Shown: positions 21,228 through 33,360 of the stretch, piece after piece
Layout of the letters: each line of letters starts with the position of its first letter
Numbering within the stretch: the first letter of the stretch is position 1
Position numbers and translations under genes: made by a program
The notes under the pieces: generated by a model
What the model was told of the DNA's origin: nothing
Database searches by the model: none
What the model saw: only the letters and a program-made list of their open reading frames with translations
Origin: Agrypnia vestita
Taxonomy: Eukaryota; Arthropoda; Insecta; Trichoptera; Phryganeidae
Direction of reading: 5' to 3'
Assembly (NCBI GenBank): GCA_016648135.1
Contig: JADDOH010000477.1
Location: 372,001 to 436,000, forward strand
Length of the DNA: 64,000 bases

Positions 21228-22380
21228 TTATGTTAGTTCTACCACTCTCCTAAGAAATCTATTTTCAAGCCAGAGACAAGCCAGATTCTAGATCAATCAT
21301 TAAATTTCATTCCTTGTTGGGCTAACCAATAAACCTGTCAAGATCGCAGTGATAAAGTAAAGCAAAGAAACCCGCGCTGCTGCTTCACCCTTGGTCTTTC
21401 GATCGACTAGAAGCATTTAATCTTGTAAGTGTACTGCACTTGTAATATTAAATTATCCATAATAAATTCAGTGCAAACAGACTGTGTGTAAAAGTTTACA
21501 TTTGTACATAAATTTTAGGTAGACTTAAATACCAAATATTATGCACGCAACACCGAGTAAACTTTCTTGAAGATTTTTCGATATTCCATGACACTCTGAA
21601 ATGCTTCATTCAAAAGCCTAGAACTCTTTACAGAATTTTTGTTACCTCTAGAACAAACCTTTTGGAGGAATTTACCTATAAAAGGAGCCACGTGATGCAA
21701 GCTCATGCAGTTTATTTTTGTAACGGCATCAAAGCGATATCTCTGTAGCGCAAACAAGTATGACTAGTGATTCTTGACAACACGCGATATTATTAAGCAA
21801 GGAAGCACAGTGTAAGTACCAGTGATACGAACATTGAATTGTTTACTATAAGTGATCAAAGCGATAGAAATAGTGTTTATTAGTGAGAATTAAAGAACAG
21901 TTCAATAATAAATATTCTTGAACATTATACTACTGGAAGAGTACTGTCTGCTATAATACAGTAAATTACTAGTGTAGCAGGCAGGGCGTCAAATTAATTT
22001 AGTGTTTACTTGCTGCCAAGACACTCAACAACAATGAAAAAAGCTTCATTAAATTTTGTAAACACTGTAAACATTTGTAACATTGAACATTGAATAAACA
22101 TTTGATTTGATTTGATTTGATTTGATAATAAGTTTGTGAAATATTCTGAAGACATTAAGCGTCTATAAAATTACGAACGGTACTACAATTTAACTAGTGT
22201 TCAGTGACTTTATTTGATAATAAATTAAACTTAATTATTTTTCAGTGTCTTCTTTTAACTCCCAATGCCACATCCGAAATAACACAATTAATTAAAAGTA
22301 CATCATAATCGGGTTGATCTCTGTACAGGTTAACTCCATAAATTTATTTGAAAAAAATATTTGGAATTTCCGACGTTTCT
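21228..22380. other. Stretch with a TTTGA-repeat tail, otherwise unassigned
   Basis: A 72-residue minus-strand frame at 21757-21539 matches nothing I recognise. About 21785-22100 resembles transcribed retroelement leader sequence and ends at AATAAAC plus repeated TTTGA (about 22093-22128), the sort of short-repeat tail seen on some LINEs. Confidence 0.4.
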
Positions 22381-22640
22381 AGGATAACATCCCTTATTCT
22401 TGGAAAACAATATCCCGGCCGCACCACCCCGCCGAGGCAGCAGAGGACCAACCCTTGTAAGCGGAAGCACGGAAGTGTGGGGCGGCCGCGGAGATGTTCG
22501 GGGGATTTGCTTCCGAGGCAAGTTTCTCCGAATCCAGGCTTTAAAATGTTCTAAGAACATAATGGCGCTTCCGCTGATGTTACTTGATTTCTTTATGGGC
22601 GACGTTTCTCCCAGTTTTGACAAATCTTTCTATTTCTGGG
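22381..22640. other. GC-elevated, apparently single-copy stretch
   Basis: Contains GC-rich blocks such as GGCGGCCGCGG among AT-rich flanks. Open frames on both strands overlap and show no domain. Candidate host non-coding or regulatory DNA. Confidence 0.35.
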
Positions 22641-23449
22641 TGATTAGCCGCGTCTTTTTTAAACGTCAGCCTTCACAGGAGATTACATTTTTCAAGTCTA
22701 GATATAAATATGTCTAATCTGCTGCCGACTTCCTACGTTTTTCAGGAAATGATATTTCATGTTTTACGACGTGGGACATATTTAGACGTACGCCCTTACT
22801 TTTTAAAAACTCGCAAAGTACGGAATTTTTCCGCACTAAATTACATACGATTGTGCAATATTTAGTAAAGAGGAAATGACTTCAATTATACTGGCTCGAT
22901 TTTTTCAAATGTTGCAGATGTTTTAAGACATTATATTAAACACATATGGAAATAAACACAATTGTTTTTTAAGTTCTACCTTTTTAATTCTCTGAGACGC
23001 GTTTCGCCTTATGAGGGAATTATCAATCTAAATATTTTACATTCATCAATTTGTATTTATATTAAAAGTATTAGAAAGAGATATTATATAATTTTAAGAA
23101 TGAAGTAAGGTTTCTAATTAACAATTCTATTGAAACACTAATGACAAGTAATACATAACAATAAGGATGAGGATTGATTTACAACTTGATATAAATGTGA
23201 TATTCTTGATAACAAATTATGTTTGTTCACTAATGATAATTACTGATAAACTAATGACAAGGATTCCAGACAGCATTATTTTTAATAAAAAATATGTTTG
23301 AGCTTTAATGATAATTTTTCAAATGCAGGGATTCCAAATTGGCGTCTCAGATGCTTTTCTGCGTTGGTGATTTGTTCCAAATCTCTGGTACGTCTATCAC
23401 AAAGAGAAAAATTTACGGCAGAATCAAAACTTAATAATATTTTTTATTT
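22641..23449. other. Stretch with a weak PLE-terminus relic
   Basis: About 22975-23030 (minus) holds TTGATAATTCCCTCATAAGG followed by CGAAACGCG, a degenerate member of the PLE-terminus pattern. A related GAAACGCGTATCTAGTAA occurs near 10735. The rest is unrecognised. Confidence 0.4.
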
Positions 23450-23660
23450 TTAAAAAAAAAAATTATTCGATTTTTTTTTACGAAAATAAATTTCATTTTC
23501 AAGAAAAAAAAATTTTGGAACGTTTATTTTATGATTTTTTTAAAAATAAAATATATAAATATTCCTACACATAAAATATATAAGTTATTCCTTAGGAACC
23601 AATATGTAAAATTACCGTCATTTTTGACGGGTTATTGAAGTTTAGCTAGTCATTGAATAA
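23450..23660 (+). repeat. Helitron-like family V, copy with CTAGT end
   Basis: Contains a hairpin CCGTCA-TTTT-TGACGG at 23615-23630 and shortly after it AGCTAGT (23645-23651). A 3' hairpin followed by CTAG fits a Helitron terminus. Other copies: about 5216-5290, 29148-29180, 51243-51430 and 62870-63085. Confidence 0.55.
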
Positions 23661-24481
23661 AAATACATCTTACGAGTCCATACAGTCACGTAAACCCCAT
23701 AAACTGGAAAAAAAAATTCATTTTAAAACATCGTAGGTTAGGTAATTTATTAATTAATTAATTAAATAATTTAGTTTGCGTCATTTTAAGAATATATCCG
23801 TATTGAAAATATGGAACGCGATGAATAAATTTTAATGTGATATGTTTCAAGATGACGTATGAGAAAAAAAAATGTGAATTCTTTTCAATATTTTTGACTA
23901 AAATTCTCTTGAATGATGGAATATCATGAAAGTAACTTCAATCGAATAAAATTGAATTTAATCGAATTAAAATTAATTCGCTTTGATACAGGTAAAAATT
24001 TTTTTCTTTTTAAATGCAAAAATTTGAAAAATATATTTATTGCGAGGTTTTTATCATTTTATTTGACTTGTATTGAATCGAATGAATTTCCTTACATCTT
24101 TCAGATTCTCCTACATATTTGATAAGAATTACTTTATATGTAAATACATTAATTAAATATTATAACATATATGAATTTATTATGAGTTTGTAATGTATAC
24201 GTTATTTATCAAATAAATCAAAATTGAAATAAAGAGATAATTGGAAAAAAAACCACAAAAATATTATTTCTACGAATCGATGTGACATAATATTTATGTA
24301 TATTAATAATACATTTTATTTATTGCTTAGATAAATAAATATTATTATACGAATAAGACTTAAGATGAATACTACTTTTACCCTTTGTAAAAAAAATTCA
24401 CCCAAATTTGGTTTTTTTCCCTATCTAATTGTTACCAAGCCAAAGAGCCCTAGAGAAAGATCATAAATCAGTAAATACAGC
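23661..24481. other. AT-rich stretch without recognisable gene
   Basis: The piece at about 24028-24090 (GCGAGGTTTTTATCATTTTA onward) resembles family Y. Otherwise nothing. Confidence 0.4.
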
Positions 24482-27400
24482 TCAGAATTTCGGGATTTCA
24501 AGATATCTACTGCGTAGATATCCACCTATGTAACATTCTTCAGGTCTTGTGGGTATATCATCTCGTTGGGTTTTCCTTTTCCTCTTTGAAAAGGGAATTT
24601 TCAGGGATGTAGTTTGGCCAGAGGAAGAGCGGCCCAATTCCCTGAGGAACCCGTTATTTATCCTGACTTGAGCCGCGAAAACCAAAGATACATAGAATGA
24701 TGTAATCGCCAAGAACACATCATAATACGAACATGTATTTTGTATCTACTTTCGTATCCATTTAAGTGTCGAATACTTGATTAGCCGATCAATAAAAATG
24801 GTATCCATACCCAATGAGGTGTTTCTAAATAATAATGAGATCATTATTTACAGTGTTTCTAAATATAAATCAGATAAATACAAATTACCTATTACCATTC
24901 AAGGAAATGTCTCTGGAATCTAATGAAACCTATATTTTATTGGAAATAAGATTTTAAAAACAATCGCTACCTCAGTTTTTCTTTATATAAATGTAAAAAT
25001 AAATATTTTACTTTAAAAATGGATATTGCTATGTTAGGAGCCAAAAAGTGGACATTGTTGCTTTTGATATTAATGCTATAGCTAGACGGCATTCAAAAAA
25101 ATGTGCGAAAAAAATATGTGTGTTGTTACGATGCAAAAAATGAATACAAAATAAGTTATTCTGGTAAGTAAATAACCTTTTTTTAAACTAAAAAATATAT
25201 ATTTATTTGGAATATCATATTGAGGCTTGCAATACAGTCTTGCCAGGCAACTTTCGCCCGCTTTCTGCTTACCGAACAAAGCTAGGGAATGGTCTCTTGA
25301 TTGTGGTCGACCTATACTATACTTTGCTTCGATGCTTCAATCTAAAATCGACATCAAATCTCACCGTAGTATAAAGCGACAAATTTTTTTGTGACCTATT
25401 CTTGGTTGTTGATTGGTTGAAGTGGATACTGTCTTTAATTTTTACACCACAAAAATATTGCTATTTTATCTTTTAATATTGATTTGGAATCTTAATTTTG
25501 GAATAGAAAGAGGTATACAAATAATATCTCGAAGGTACATTCAAATTAAGCAATCCTCGGTGACTTCATTCTAACCATTTTTATTGATATTGCCATCTTT
25601 TATTTTATGCTCCTTAATTTTTTCGCGAATTATCTAAAACCTTTTTCGAAATAATGATGCAGTTTGGTCATAAGGAACGAATCGGCAAAAGAAGTATGGA
25701 AAGGTAGCGAAGATAATTTATTCAATAAAACGTAGCGAGTAAACAGAATGTAACGGAGCTAGTTCACAGCACTTCTTAGATTTCTGCCAAAATTATTAGT
25801 CGAAAATGTGAAAGCAACGTTGTTCTAAAATCAATAATCAAAAGCGATTTACCTTGTACCAAACATTAATGTGACTTATATAGAGCATTAAAAATTCAAT
25901 AACTTTTATCATTTTATTTGACTTTATTGTTTTTTATTTTTCGAATTTTGGTATTCGATTTAAGCCCCTTTTATTACTTATCTACTGTACAACATTCCAA
26001 CATTATGCAGTAGATAAGTAAAAAATATTGAGAAAAATAAACTTGAAATCTAGATTTTTAAATGTACCTACCGCCCATTCTGGAGCCAATTTTGAAGTAT
26101 TCAAAGTCAAAAGCTGCGTATGACGATGACTTCGTATATAAGTATAACAGTGGAGAGATTACCCCATATTTAGTAAATTTTCGCAGTTATTTTTTAATTT
26201 TTTTTAATTTTCGCAATAATTTCGCATTTATGAAATAAAACAATTTATTATTAATTAAAAGTTTAAAAAATCAAAAGCTCCGAAGTCTCAAATAAAAGCT
26301 AATGTTGTTATCTCAACATTTGACTCCTCATTCTTCGGTCCGTCATGATGACATTGCACTGGCTGAAGAAGCCTTCTGCATCTACGCTGTTAGACGGACT
26401 TCAGATGATCTGTGATGCTGCTTCAGCAATGGACTAGAAGCAGCATTTTGCAGTCAACAATATATCCTTCATATTGGGATCTTCATTTTGGTTAATTACT
26501 CTATGAAAGTGAGTTAAACCAGCCAAAAACCTCATTTTGACCAAGTGTTCAGAGAAAAAGAATAGGTATGATGACAGATTTTGAAATAACTTTCTATAAT
26601 GTAGGTACACGTCTACTATTAAACTAAGTTTTTACACAAATATGTAATTGCATTTTCATCTATCTATTTTTAATTTCGCGCAAAAACCCTCCCCAGGTGT
26701 CATGGCGTCTACGTGACCTCAAGCCTTAGTAAACATTGCATTGTGTCTGTAACAGCTGAAGAGACACAGTAATGGTTACTTAGGCATGACGTCATTCTTT
26801 CTGACACGTGTTTCAGTTAAAATTGCGGATTGCACAATTTTATACTTTTATTTTATTGAAAATCTTATCAATCTCAATGTGTATATAAAAACTGGATCAT
26901 TTTTTAAAATCGTTTCAAAACATTTTCTTCTCTAAAATCACTTATTCTTTAATTCTTTAATACTATCATCATGCCTATTTTCGTAAAGCTTTCGAGCAGC
27001 TAGTTTGGGTTTTAGGTATTCATGCTTGGAGCCACAGATGGGTAAAATAATTGACCAATGTGAAAGAAAGCCTCGTACATTGTAAAGGGAAAAGAGAATT
27101 TTTTGAATTAAATCGTTTTTTTTCGTTAAAAAAATACAAATTTATATATTCGCATTTCTTTGCAATTATATGAAATCTTCGCATAAATTCGCATTTATTT
27201 CGTAAATACGAAAATTTTGTACTTCTACTTTTAATAAATTTACTTGGCTTGTGATGAACGATTAACCCTTGTACGGTTTGAAAATTAAACACAACAATTA
27301 CACTCAACTCCATGCAAATTAATTTGCCCTTCGCCAAGCAAATAATGTAAGGCTAATTGTAGGCAGTGGCTAATTGATGAAAGTAGAAAATAAATGTTCT

Positions 27401-27669
27401 AAATATCCGGCCTCTACCTGTATCCGGATTTTGTATGTGTCCGGATTTTACCTGTACGCGGCTATAGCCCAGTCGGATATTATTTATGACTGGCAAGACT
27501 TTTATGTCGGAATTAAACGTTAATATTGGAGGAATTCTACTTACGTGGGTTTAACACATTAGCGGCCTCCTTTATTATTATTTACCCTTATTATTAAGAA
27601 CAAGAATATCATATTTGAAATAAGACAGATAAATAATATATTCATAAATAATATACTCATAAAAAATAA
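24482..27669. other. Long quiet stretch
   Basis: No coding sequence, transposon terminus or structured repeat was recognised. About 24490-24720 and 26290-26450 are slightly richer in G+C. Short frames here lack domains. Confidence 0.45.
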
Positions 27670-27770
27670 TATATAATATACTTCTGACGAAGAGACGGAT
27701 ATGTCTCGAAACCAGTAGACCTCAAATCTGGCAGTGGTTTTACTAGGTTAACTAACATTCTGAAATAATA
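27670..27770 (+). repeat. PLE-type terminus with hammerhead-like hairpin
   Basis: CTGACGA (27684-27690), A, GAGAC (27692-27696), loop GGATAT, GTCTC (27703-27707), GAAAC. The 5-bp stem is perfect and the core blocks complete. Flanked downstream by AGTGGTTTTACTAGG. Confidence 0.65.
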
Positions 27771-27837
27771 TATTAATATATACAATTTTCAAAAATTTGA
27801 TAATTTTCTTAGGGTGAAACGGTGAAAGTCGCATTGT

Positions 27838-27965
27838 ATAAAGTGATCATTCAATCCAGGTAATACAGGTCATAAGCTCAATGCTCATTCTATAAAGACT
27901 TCCATATACGTTTTCCATATGAAGAGCTTTATCTCTGTGAGATTCTAAAAAAATATATATAAAAT
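27838..27965 (+). repeat. Family W fragment
   Basis: Holds AAGTGATCATTCAATCCAGG, a degenerate AATACAGGTCATAAGC block and ATCTCTGTGAGATTC, matching the 3' part of family W. Confidence 0.6.
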
Positions 27966-29147
27966 TCTAAAATGTATCTTAACTTAAAATATAAATTAAA
28001 AAAATACGATGGATGAAATTGCATCGAACATGTGTCGGAGTTAAGGAAGAAAGATTTTCCTTCTCAATCTGCGTCGATAAAGCGCATGGTCTAGACACTC
28101 GAAATATCTCTACTACAACCACTATCTATTTACAAAGTTGAAACTGTACTTACGGGGTCCGGCCTGGTTTGGAGTTTGCAGAGCTCCGCTTGTAGTAAAT
28201 CGAGAGTACGCTGCACTTGCTGTGGTCATCGGCGCACTTTTCTTTTTGACCTATCTTAACTCTCACGGCTTTGTCGAATTCGGAAACAGATCGACACGCC
28301 TATTTCAGAAAGGCTTAAAATTCTAAACCTCAGATACGTCATATTTTAGGAACCGCAAAAATGGTGTCAATCTTCCAACAAAAGCAAAGACAACGGAATT
28401 GCATGGTTCTGATTGTCAACTGGTTTGGATTTTCGTAAGTATAAATCCTGGCCAGCGATTGGAGCAGAACACCTCGAACGCCAATTTCGACCAATGATAC
28501 TTCAGGCGGTTAGCGATCACAAAACATATTTTATTTTATTCATAACATACTAGAAAAAATTTCAGAATTTTTTTTTAATCAATTTTGTATAGAAAATATA
28601 TACAGTAGGGGAAATAAGCGACAACAAATATTGCTTAAACTAAATATTTTTTTTGCAAAATTCATAATAAACCTTCTTTTTTATACGCTTTTTTAATTTT
28701 ATGAGACTTTTTTATGGATTTCCTTGTCAGGGACGTAAAATTTTTGTCATGTGTCAAAAATAAATATTTTTAATAAGTGCCTATTCAAAAATAAATTCAA
28801 ACTTTTTTATGCATGACTATAAAAAAATAGTGGGATTATAAATATGAGAAAATAACCATTAACAATTCGTTATTACTGAAAACATTTTTTGGATGGGATT
28901 GACGGTTTAATGTAATTGGTTAATCAGTACATTTTGGTAATTTTACAGGGTCAACTGATTTATAACAATTAAAATTGATAGAATCTAATACCGCATTAAC
29001 ATGTTAAATATATATTCGATTTTTTTTGTCGAAAGTACGAATAGATACTTTCTAATTAATGATTAAAAATTCATGATTATCTCAATTTAGATTTCTGAAA
29101 TTTTTTACAAGCGAACTATTCATAACATGATTTTATATAAGTACTAG
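27966..29147. other. Stretch without recognisable gene
   Basis: About 28130-28330 has a short frame with no domain. The rest is AT-rich. Confidence 0.4.
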
Positions 29148-29410
29148 CTGTAACCGGTCAAAAATTGCGTAACATAGTATTGCGTCTTTGCTTATATACA
29201 TTTATAGTATACATTTATTGTATCTTTTTGGTGGTCCACGGAGAGGCGGCCGTAGAACATGCGTGAAGCGGCCGATTCGGGTTTGGTGGCCCGGGGTTCA
29301 AGCTCCATCTAAGGCCGTTTAATTAGTTTTTTAGCCGTGAATTCTAACAAAATTACGGACGTTATACAAAGTTACGGACGGGCAGACAAAGAAATTATTA
29401 TGCTTGATTT
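29148..29410. repeat. Family V end plus tRNA-like SINE head
   Basis: 29148-29180 reads ACTAGCTGTAACCGGTC, a family V 3' end on the minus strand. About 29235-29325 resembles a tRNA-derived head with box-B-like GGGGTTCAAGCTCC. About 29355-29395 has the ACGGACGGGCAGACAAAGAA block seen near other family V copies. Confidence 0.45.
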
Positions 29411-29935
29411 CTGGCTGTAATGATTTTACAGTGGCGTGGTTCGATGCCCGATCGTGGTGAACGTACTCGCTACGCCACTGGTACGGTGCGCCGCGAAGAG
29501 TTTTAATATTGTGAATCGCGTCATTGGCGTAATTAATTTTTTTCCGTCACTCATTAAGTCGTAATTTCACACGGAATTTATCGTCCGACGGCGCTTATTA
29601 ATATTCCCGTCCCTCTGGCGGCCGACGTGAAAAACACGCCTCGCGCGTTTAATTCGGCCGATTTAAAAGTTCGATGAATAATTCATAGACAATCACGGTT
29701 AAAAGGTTTTGTTCCTGGCGGAGCAGGTTGGAAATATTAAAATCATAGGGGAGTTGTATATCCTCGTCGATCGGATAACGTGACGCGCAGGTACGCACCG
29801 CGGCCGAGGAGTCAATCCGTGACGCGTCACACGGCTGCGCGCGCAACTCGACTCCAACACGAGGCGGCGCGCGCAACGTATTCTGCAAACAGAATCCAAG
29901 ACAAGAAATAATAATAAAGATAATACAAGAATATT
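29411..29935. other. GC-elevated, apparently single-copy stretch
   Basis: CpG-bearing blocks alternate with AT-rich motifs such as GGCGTAATTAATTTTT. Minus-strand frames at 29649-29939 overlap and show no domain. The composition is unlike the neighbouring transposon debris. Candidate conserved non-coding DNA. Confidence 0.4.
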
Positions 29936-30240
29936 TCACAAAAAAGTGAGTAGGTACGAGTCAATGTCACTTCGCGATGCTTCTAGATTCCAATAGACCA
30001 TCCCAAACCCTTCTAGCAATTTCTTATTTATTGTAAAATGTGCGAAGTATTGTAAAATCTTCTATTACGTGCATTTTCTTCCGCTTTTATTTACTATTAA
30101 TGAGCATAAATGATCTGTGGACAAAATCCAGTAATTATATACTTAGAACATACTTATTAAAAAAATGGTAATATAAACTGTTCTATATAGGAATTTAAAA
30201 AAAAAATATAATTTTGGAACGTCCTCTGGTATACAAGTAC

Positions 30241-30470
30241 CAGGGGCGTGCTGTGGGAACATTGCAACATGACTTTTACGTCACCAAATATTTGGAAAAA
30301 AAATTGGAATACAGCATATATTTCGTAATATTTCTATCACAATTGTTATTATAGCACTCATATTTTGATATATCATAAAAATCTGTAGCATAGATATTTG
30401 ATTTCTATTTTTTTTCAAAATACACGTTTACAAAAATGTCATGTTTCAATGTTCCTGCTGCACGCGCCTG
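30241..30470. mobile_element. hAT-type MITE, 230 bp, with target duplication
   Basis: Ends are CAGGGGCGTGC and GCACGCGCCTG, and inversion extends through GGAACATTG and CATGAC. Flanks ACAAGTAC (30233-30240) and ACATGTAC (30471-30478) form an 8-bp target duplication with one mismatch, as expected for hAT. No coding content. Confidence 0.8.
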
Positions 30471-30734
30471 ACATGTACATGTGTATGTATATTTGTGTAT
30501 CTTTTGTATCTCCTTAAAATGATTTTCATTTTAATACACTTATGCCAACGCCTTTTACAATCTTCGAAGCATTTCTGAAACGCAATTTTCGATTGGTTAG
30601 TTCCTTCAGCGATTCTGCATATTTCATCTACTCAATATTGGCAAAACGTAGTAATTCCATGTTTTTTTTCATATTCGGGGACGGAAAAAAATCGGAGCGG
30701 GCTTTGTCCGGCGAAAACGGAGGCTAAGGCAACA

Positions 30735-31010
30735 TACAGATATCAATAGCGACATCTGTATTGGATTATGGGAATGACAAAGTTTTCAACTGCAGGTGGC
30801 GGCAGTAAAAATACAACTCTCATACGAAACAAGATGTGCATGTTAAACATATATGATGGTAATCTTGGGTGGAATTGGTGCTATTATCATTTTAAATTGT
30901 GTAAAATGATCATTCAACTCTACCGTAATATAGGTCGTTAGTCCTATGAACACCGAAAAAGACTTCGAATCCTAATTTTGCATATAAAAAATATCTTTGT
31001 CTTTTATAAT
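30735..31010 (+). repeat. Family W, long copy 1
   Basis: Runs from AGCGACATCTGTATTGG, past GTGGCGGCAGTAAAAATAC and ATACGAAACAAGATGTG, to AATATAGGTCGTTAGTCC. Copy 2 follows 480 bp downstream in the same order. A minus-strand copy is at 39895-40205. Confidence 0.75.
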
Positions 31011-31224
31011 ATTTTTGAATTAATGATGTCCCCTTGAAGATAAAATCCAGTATCGTGCTCTTGAAAATTTTAAATATACTTAAAATATTCTGAATATATA
31101 AAATCTGGTCTTAAAAAGAGTAAAAAATTTAAATAATTTTAGGCGGACTCTAGCGTAATGTTAATAATTCGAAAGAATGTCATATGCACACATAAAGAAT
31201 ATTGCTTTCAAAACGACATAGTTT

Positions 31225-31525
31225 GTTCATTATCAATAACGACATCTGTATTGTATTATGGGAAAATAAAGTTTTCGACTATAGGAGGCGGTAGTAAAAA
31301 TAAAACTCACATACGAAACAAGGTGTGGAAGTTAAACATATATACAACTATCAAAAATTTTATCGATGTGGTTGTCTACCATGGGTGGAATTGTGAACGT
31401 TACATCATGTAAAATGATCACTTATGCCGACCTCGTAAGCCGAATGAATACCCAAAAAGACTTCGAAACCTAATTTCCCATACAAAAAAATATCTTCGTC
31501 TCCATGAGTCATCCATCTATAATAT
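31225..31525 (+). repeat. Family W, long copy 2
   Basis: Same block order as the copy at 30735: ACGACATCTGTATTG, GGAGGCGGTAGTAAAAATAA, ATACGAAACAAGGTGTGG, AAAATGATCAC. The two are either a local duplication or two insertions. The short frame over this copy has no domain. Confidence 0.75.
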
Positions 31526-31827
31526 ATCTTGATACAGGTGTCGCTTTGGTATAGAAATTTTTCTTGCTATTTTTTTAAAGATATCTTTGTTTTTTTTTTC
31601 TATAAGTAAAAAAATAATTTCCTTAAGAAATGCTCAAATATATTCAAATATATTCGAGAAAACTTATTAATATACTCTTGTGTATGATTGTATTTCTGTA
31701 TATTTATAAATTTTATTTGTATATTTTGTTTATTCATTAATCCTTGATATAGGGAGTAGATTTTTGTTATTTTATATACTTTTGTATTAATGAATTGAAT
31801 TAAATTATCACTTTTTTATTTTTTTAC

Positions 31828-31979
31828 GAAAGTGTGTTCTATGAACACAGTTAATGGATTTGTCCCCAGAGGGATGATTAATTAATTAAGATAAATTATA
31901 TACTTCTATAATTCATGTTAATAAATTATTCACCCTCTAGGGACCAAATCCAGTAACTGTGTTCTTAGAACACACTTTC
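31828..31979. repeat. Palindromic MITE-like element, 46-bp arms
   Basis: Arms 31828-31873 and 31933-31979 are reverse complements with few differences (GAAAGTGTGTTCT ... CAGAGGG and CCCTCTAGGG ... ACTTTC). Each arm also contains a smaller palindrome around GTGTTCT-TGAACAC. Weak relatives occur near 30110 and 40940. Confidence 0.75.
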
Positions 31980-32154
31980 ATAAGAATATTATTATTTTCA
32001 TTGTCGTACATACGTTAAAATGAAAATTGCTAAAACTCCACATTCAAAATAGAGGTATCATTACCAGCTACGATAAGACTATAGTTGTCACTAGCATAGA
32101 CTAATCAAATATACGGAAAGTTCCTTGGATTTGAACATACACTCGTATATATAA

Positions 32155-32729
32155 TGGTGCACTAAATGCAATTATGGCCAATAAGAATCTGTCAAAAGAA
32201 GCAAGACTAGCGGTACATAATGGCGTTCTAGTGCCAACCCTTATGTATGGAAGTGAAGCCTGGAATTGGCAAAAGAGGAATGAAAGTAGACTGAATGCGG
32301 TTGAAATGCGGTCACTAAGACGCTTGTGTGAAAAATCTTTGGTCGATAGAGTGAGGAATGAACAAATTAGAAGTGAATGCAATGCTGGCTGTAGTGTGGT
32401 AGATAGAATAAAGAAAGGAGTGCTGAGATGGTTTGGTCATGTGGAACGTATGAACGAGGAAAGGATGGTTAAGAAAATATATGAGGCGAATGTTGAAGGG
32501 CCAACAGGAATAGAGGGCGTCCGCGAAAGACCTGGCACGATCAGGTACTACAAGTATTTGAGGATGGCCCTGTTAAAAGCCGCAACAATCGTAGAACGTG
32601 TATGAGAAGATGTATGAATGTGGCCGAAGCAAAAGTGGTGTGCCAGGATAGAAGAGTGTGGCGTTCAATCCTCTCTGCCTACCCCTGCAGGGAAACGGCG
32701 TGATGGTTAGTTAGTTAGTTAGTTAGGAA
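32155..32729 (+). pseudogene. LINE copy B: 3' end of reverse transcriptase
   Basis: Open from about 32155 with NGALNAIMANKNLSKEAR, GSEAWNWQKRNES, DRVRNEQIRSE and LRWFGHVERMNEERM, then a +1 base near 32500 shifts the frame. It ends in GTTA repeats at about 32706-32728. It is the youngest-looking tail of the family but lacks the catalytic YADD. Confidence 0.85.
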
Positions 32730-32730
32730 C

Positions 32731-32946
32731 GCCAAAAGGGTGTTAGTGATTATTTTGAACTTAACAGAAGAGCAAAGGAAAGTTTTGTCAATCTCATTTT
32801 GTCAGTGTTTCTTTAATAAGTAAACAATAATCCAAAACACCTACAGAAATGGTTTAATAATAAAAGAAACATTGACAAAATCAGATTGACAGAACTTTAT
32901 TTTACTCACCTGTAAAGTTCGAAGTAATCACTAACGCCTTTTTGGC
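32731..32946. mobile_element. Foldback MITE, 216 bp
   Basis: Arms start GCCAAAAGGGTGTTAGTGAT and end with its near reverse complement (ATCACTAACGCCTTTTTGGC). Pairing continues for about 90 bp per arm, leaving a short central loop. It sits directly after the LINE copy B tail and directly before an RTE 3' end. Confidence 0.78.
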
Positions 32947-33360
32947 TTTCTACTCTCGATATTCTTCTTCTTCTTCTTCTTCCTCAGCCTTTTTCCCTCC
33001 ACTGCTGGATGTAGGCCTCTTCCATTTTTTTCCACTCGTCTCTGTTTCTCCCCATTCGCATCCAGGTTCTTCCTGCTTGCTGGACTATGTCATCGGACCA
33101 CCTTTTGGGAGGTCTTCCGACGCTTCTATTTTTTGTCCAGGGCCTCCACTGTAGGATTCTGGGTGCCCATCTAGTATCCTCCTGTCGAGCCATATGTCCA
33201 GCCCACTGCCATTTTAGTTTTGCAATACGGTCCATAATATCAGCAACTTTTGTTCGGCGTCTTATTTCTTCATTTCTGATTTTATCCCGAAGGCTTATGC
33301 CGAGCATCTGCCTTTCCATGGCCCGCTGTGTACATTTTAATTTTTGTATGCTTTTATATG
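32947..33360 (-). pseudogene. RTE-clade LINE, C-terminal fragment
   Basis: The minus strand encodes QRAMERQMLGISLRDK, IRNEEIRRRTKV, KLKWQWAGHMAR and GRPPKRWSDDI, ending QQWREKG and then a (GAA)n-type run (TTC repeats at 32963-32982). This C-terminal signature is typical of the RTE clade common in moths and butterflies. About 125 codons are open, with no reverse-transcriptase core. 5'-truncated. Confidence 0.88.

Noticed and set aside
24482..24718. Possible secreted small protein on the minus strand
   Set aside because: The N-terminus is hydrophobic, but there is no recognisable cleavage site, domain, or other gene signal.
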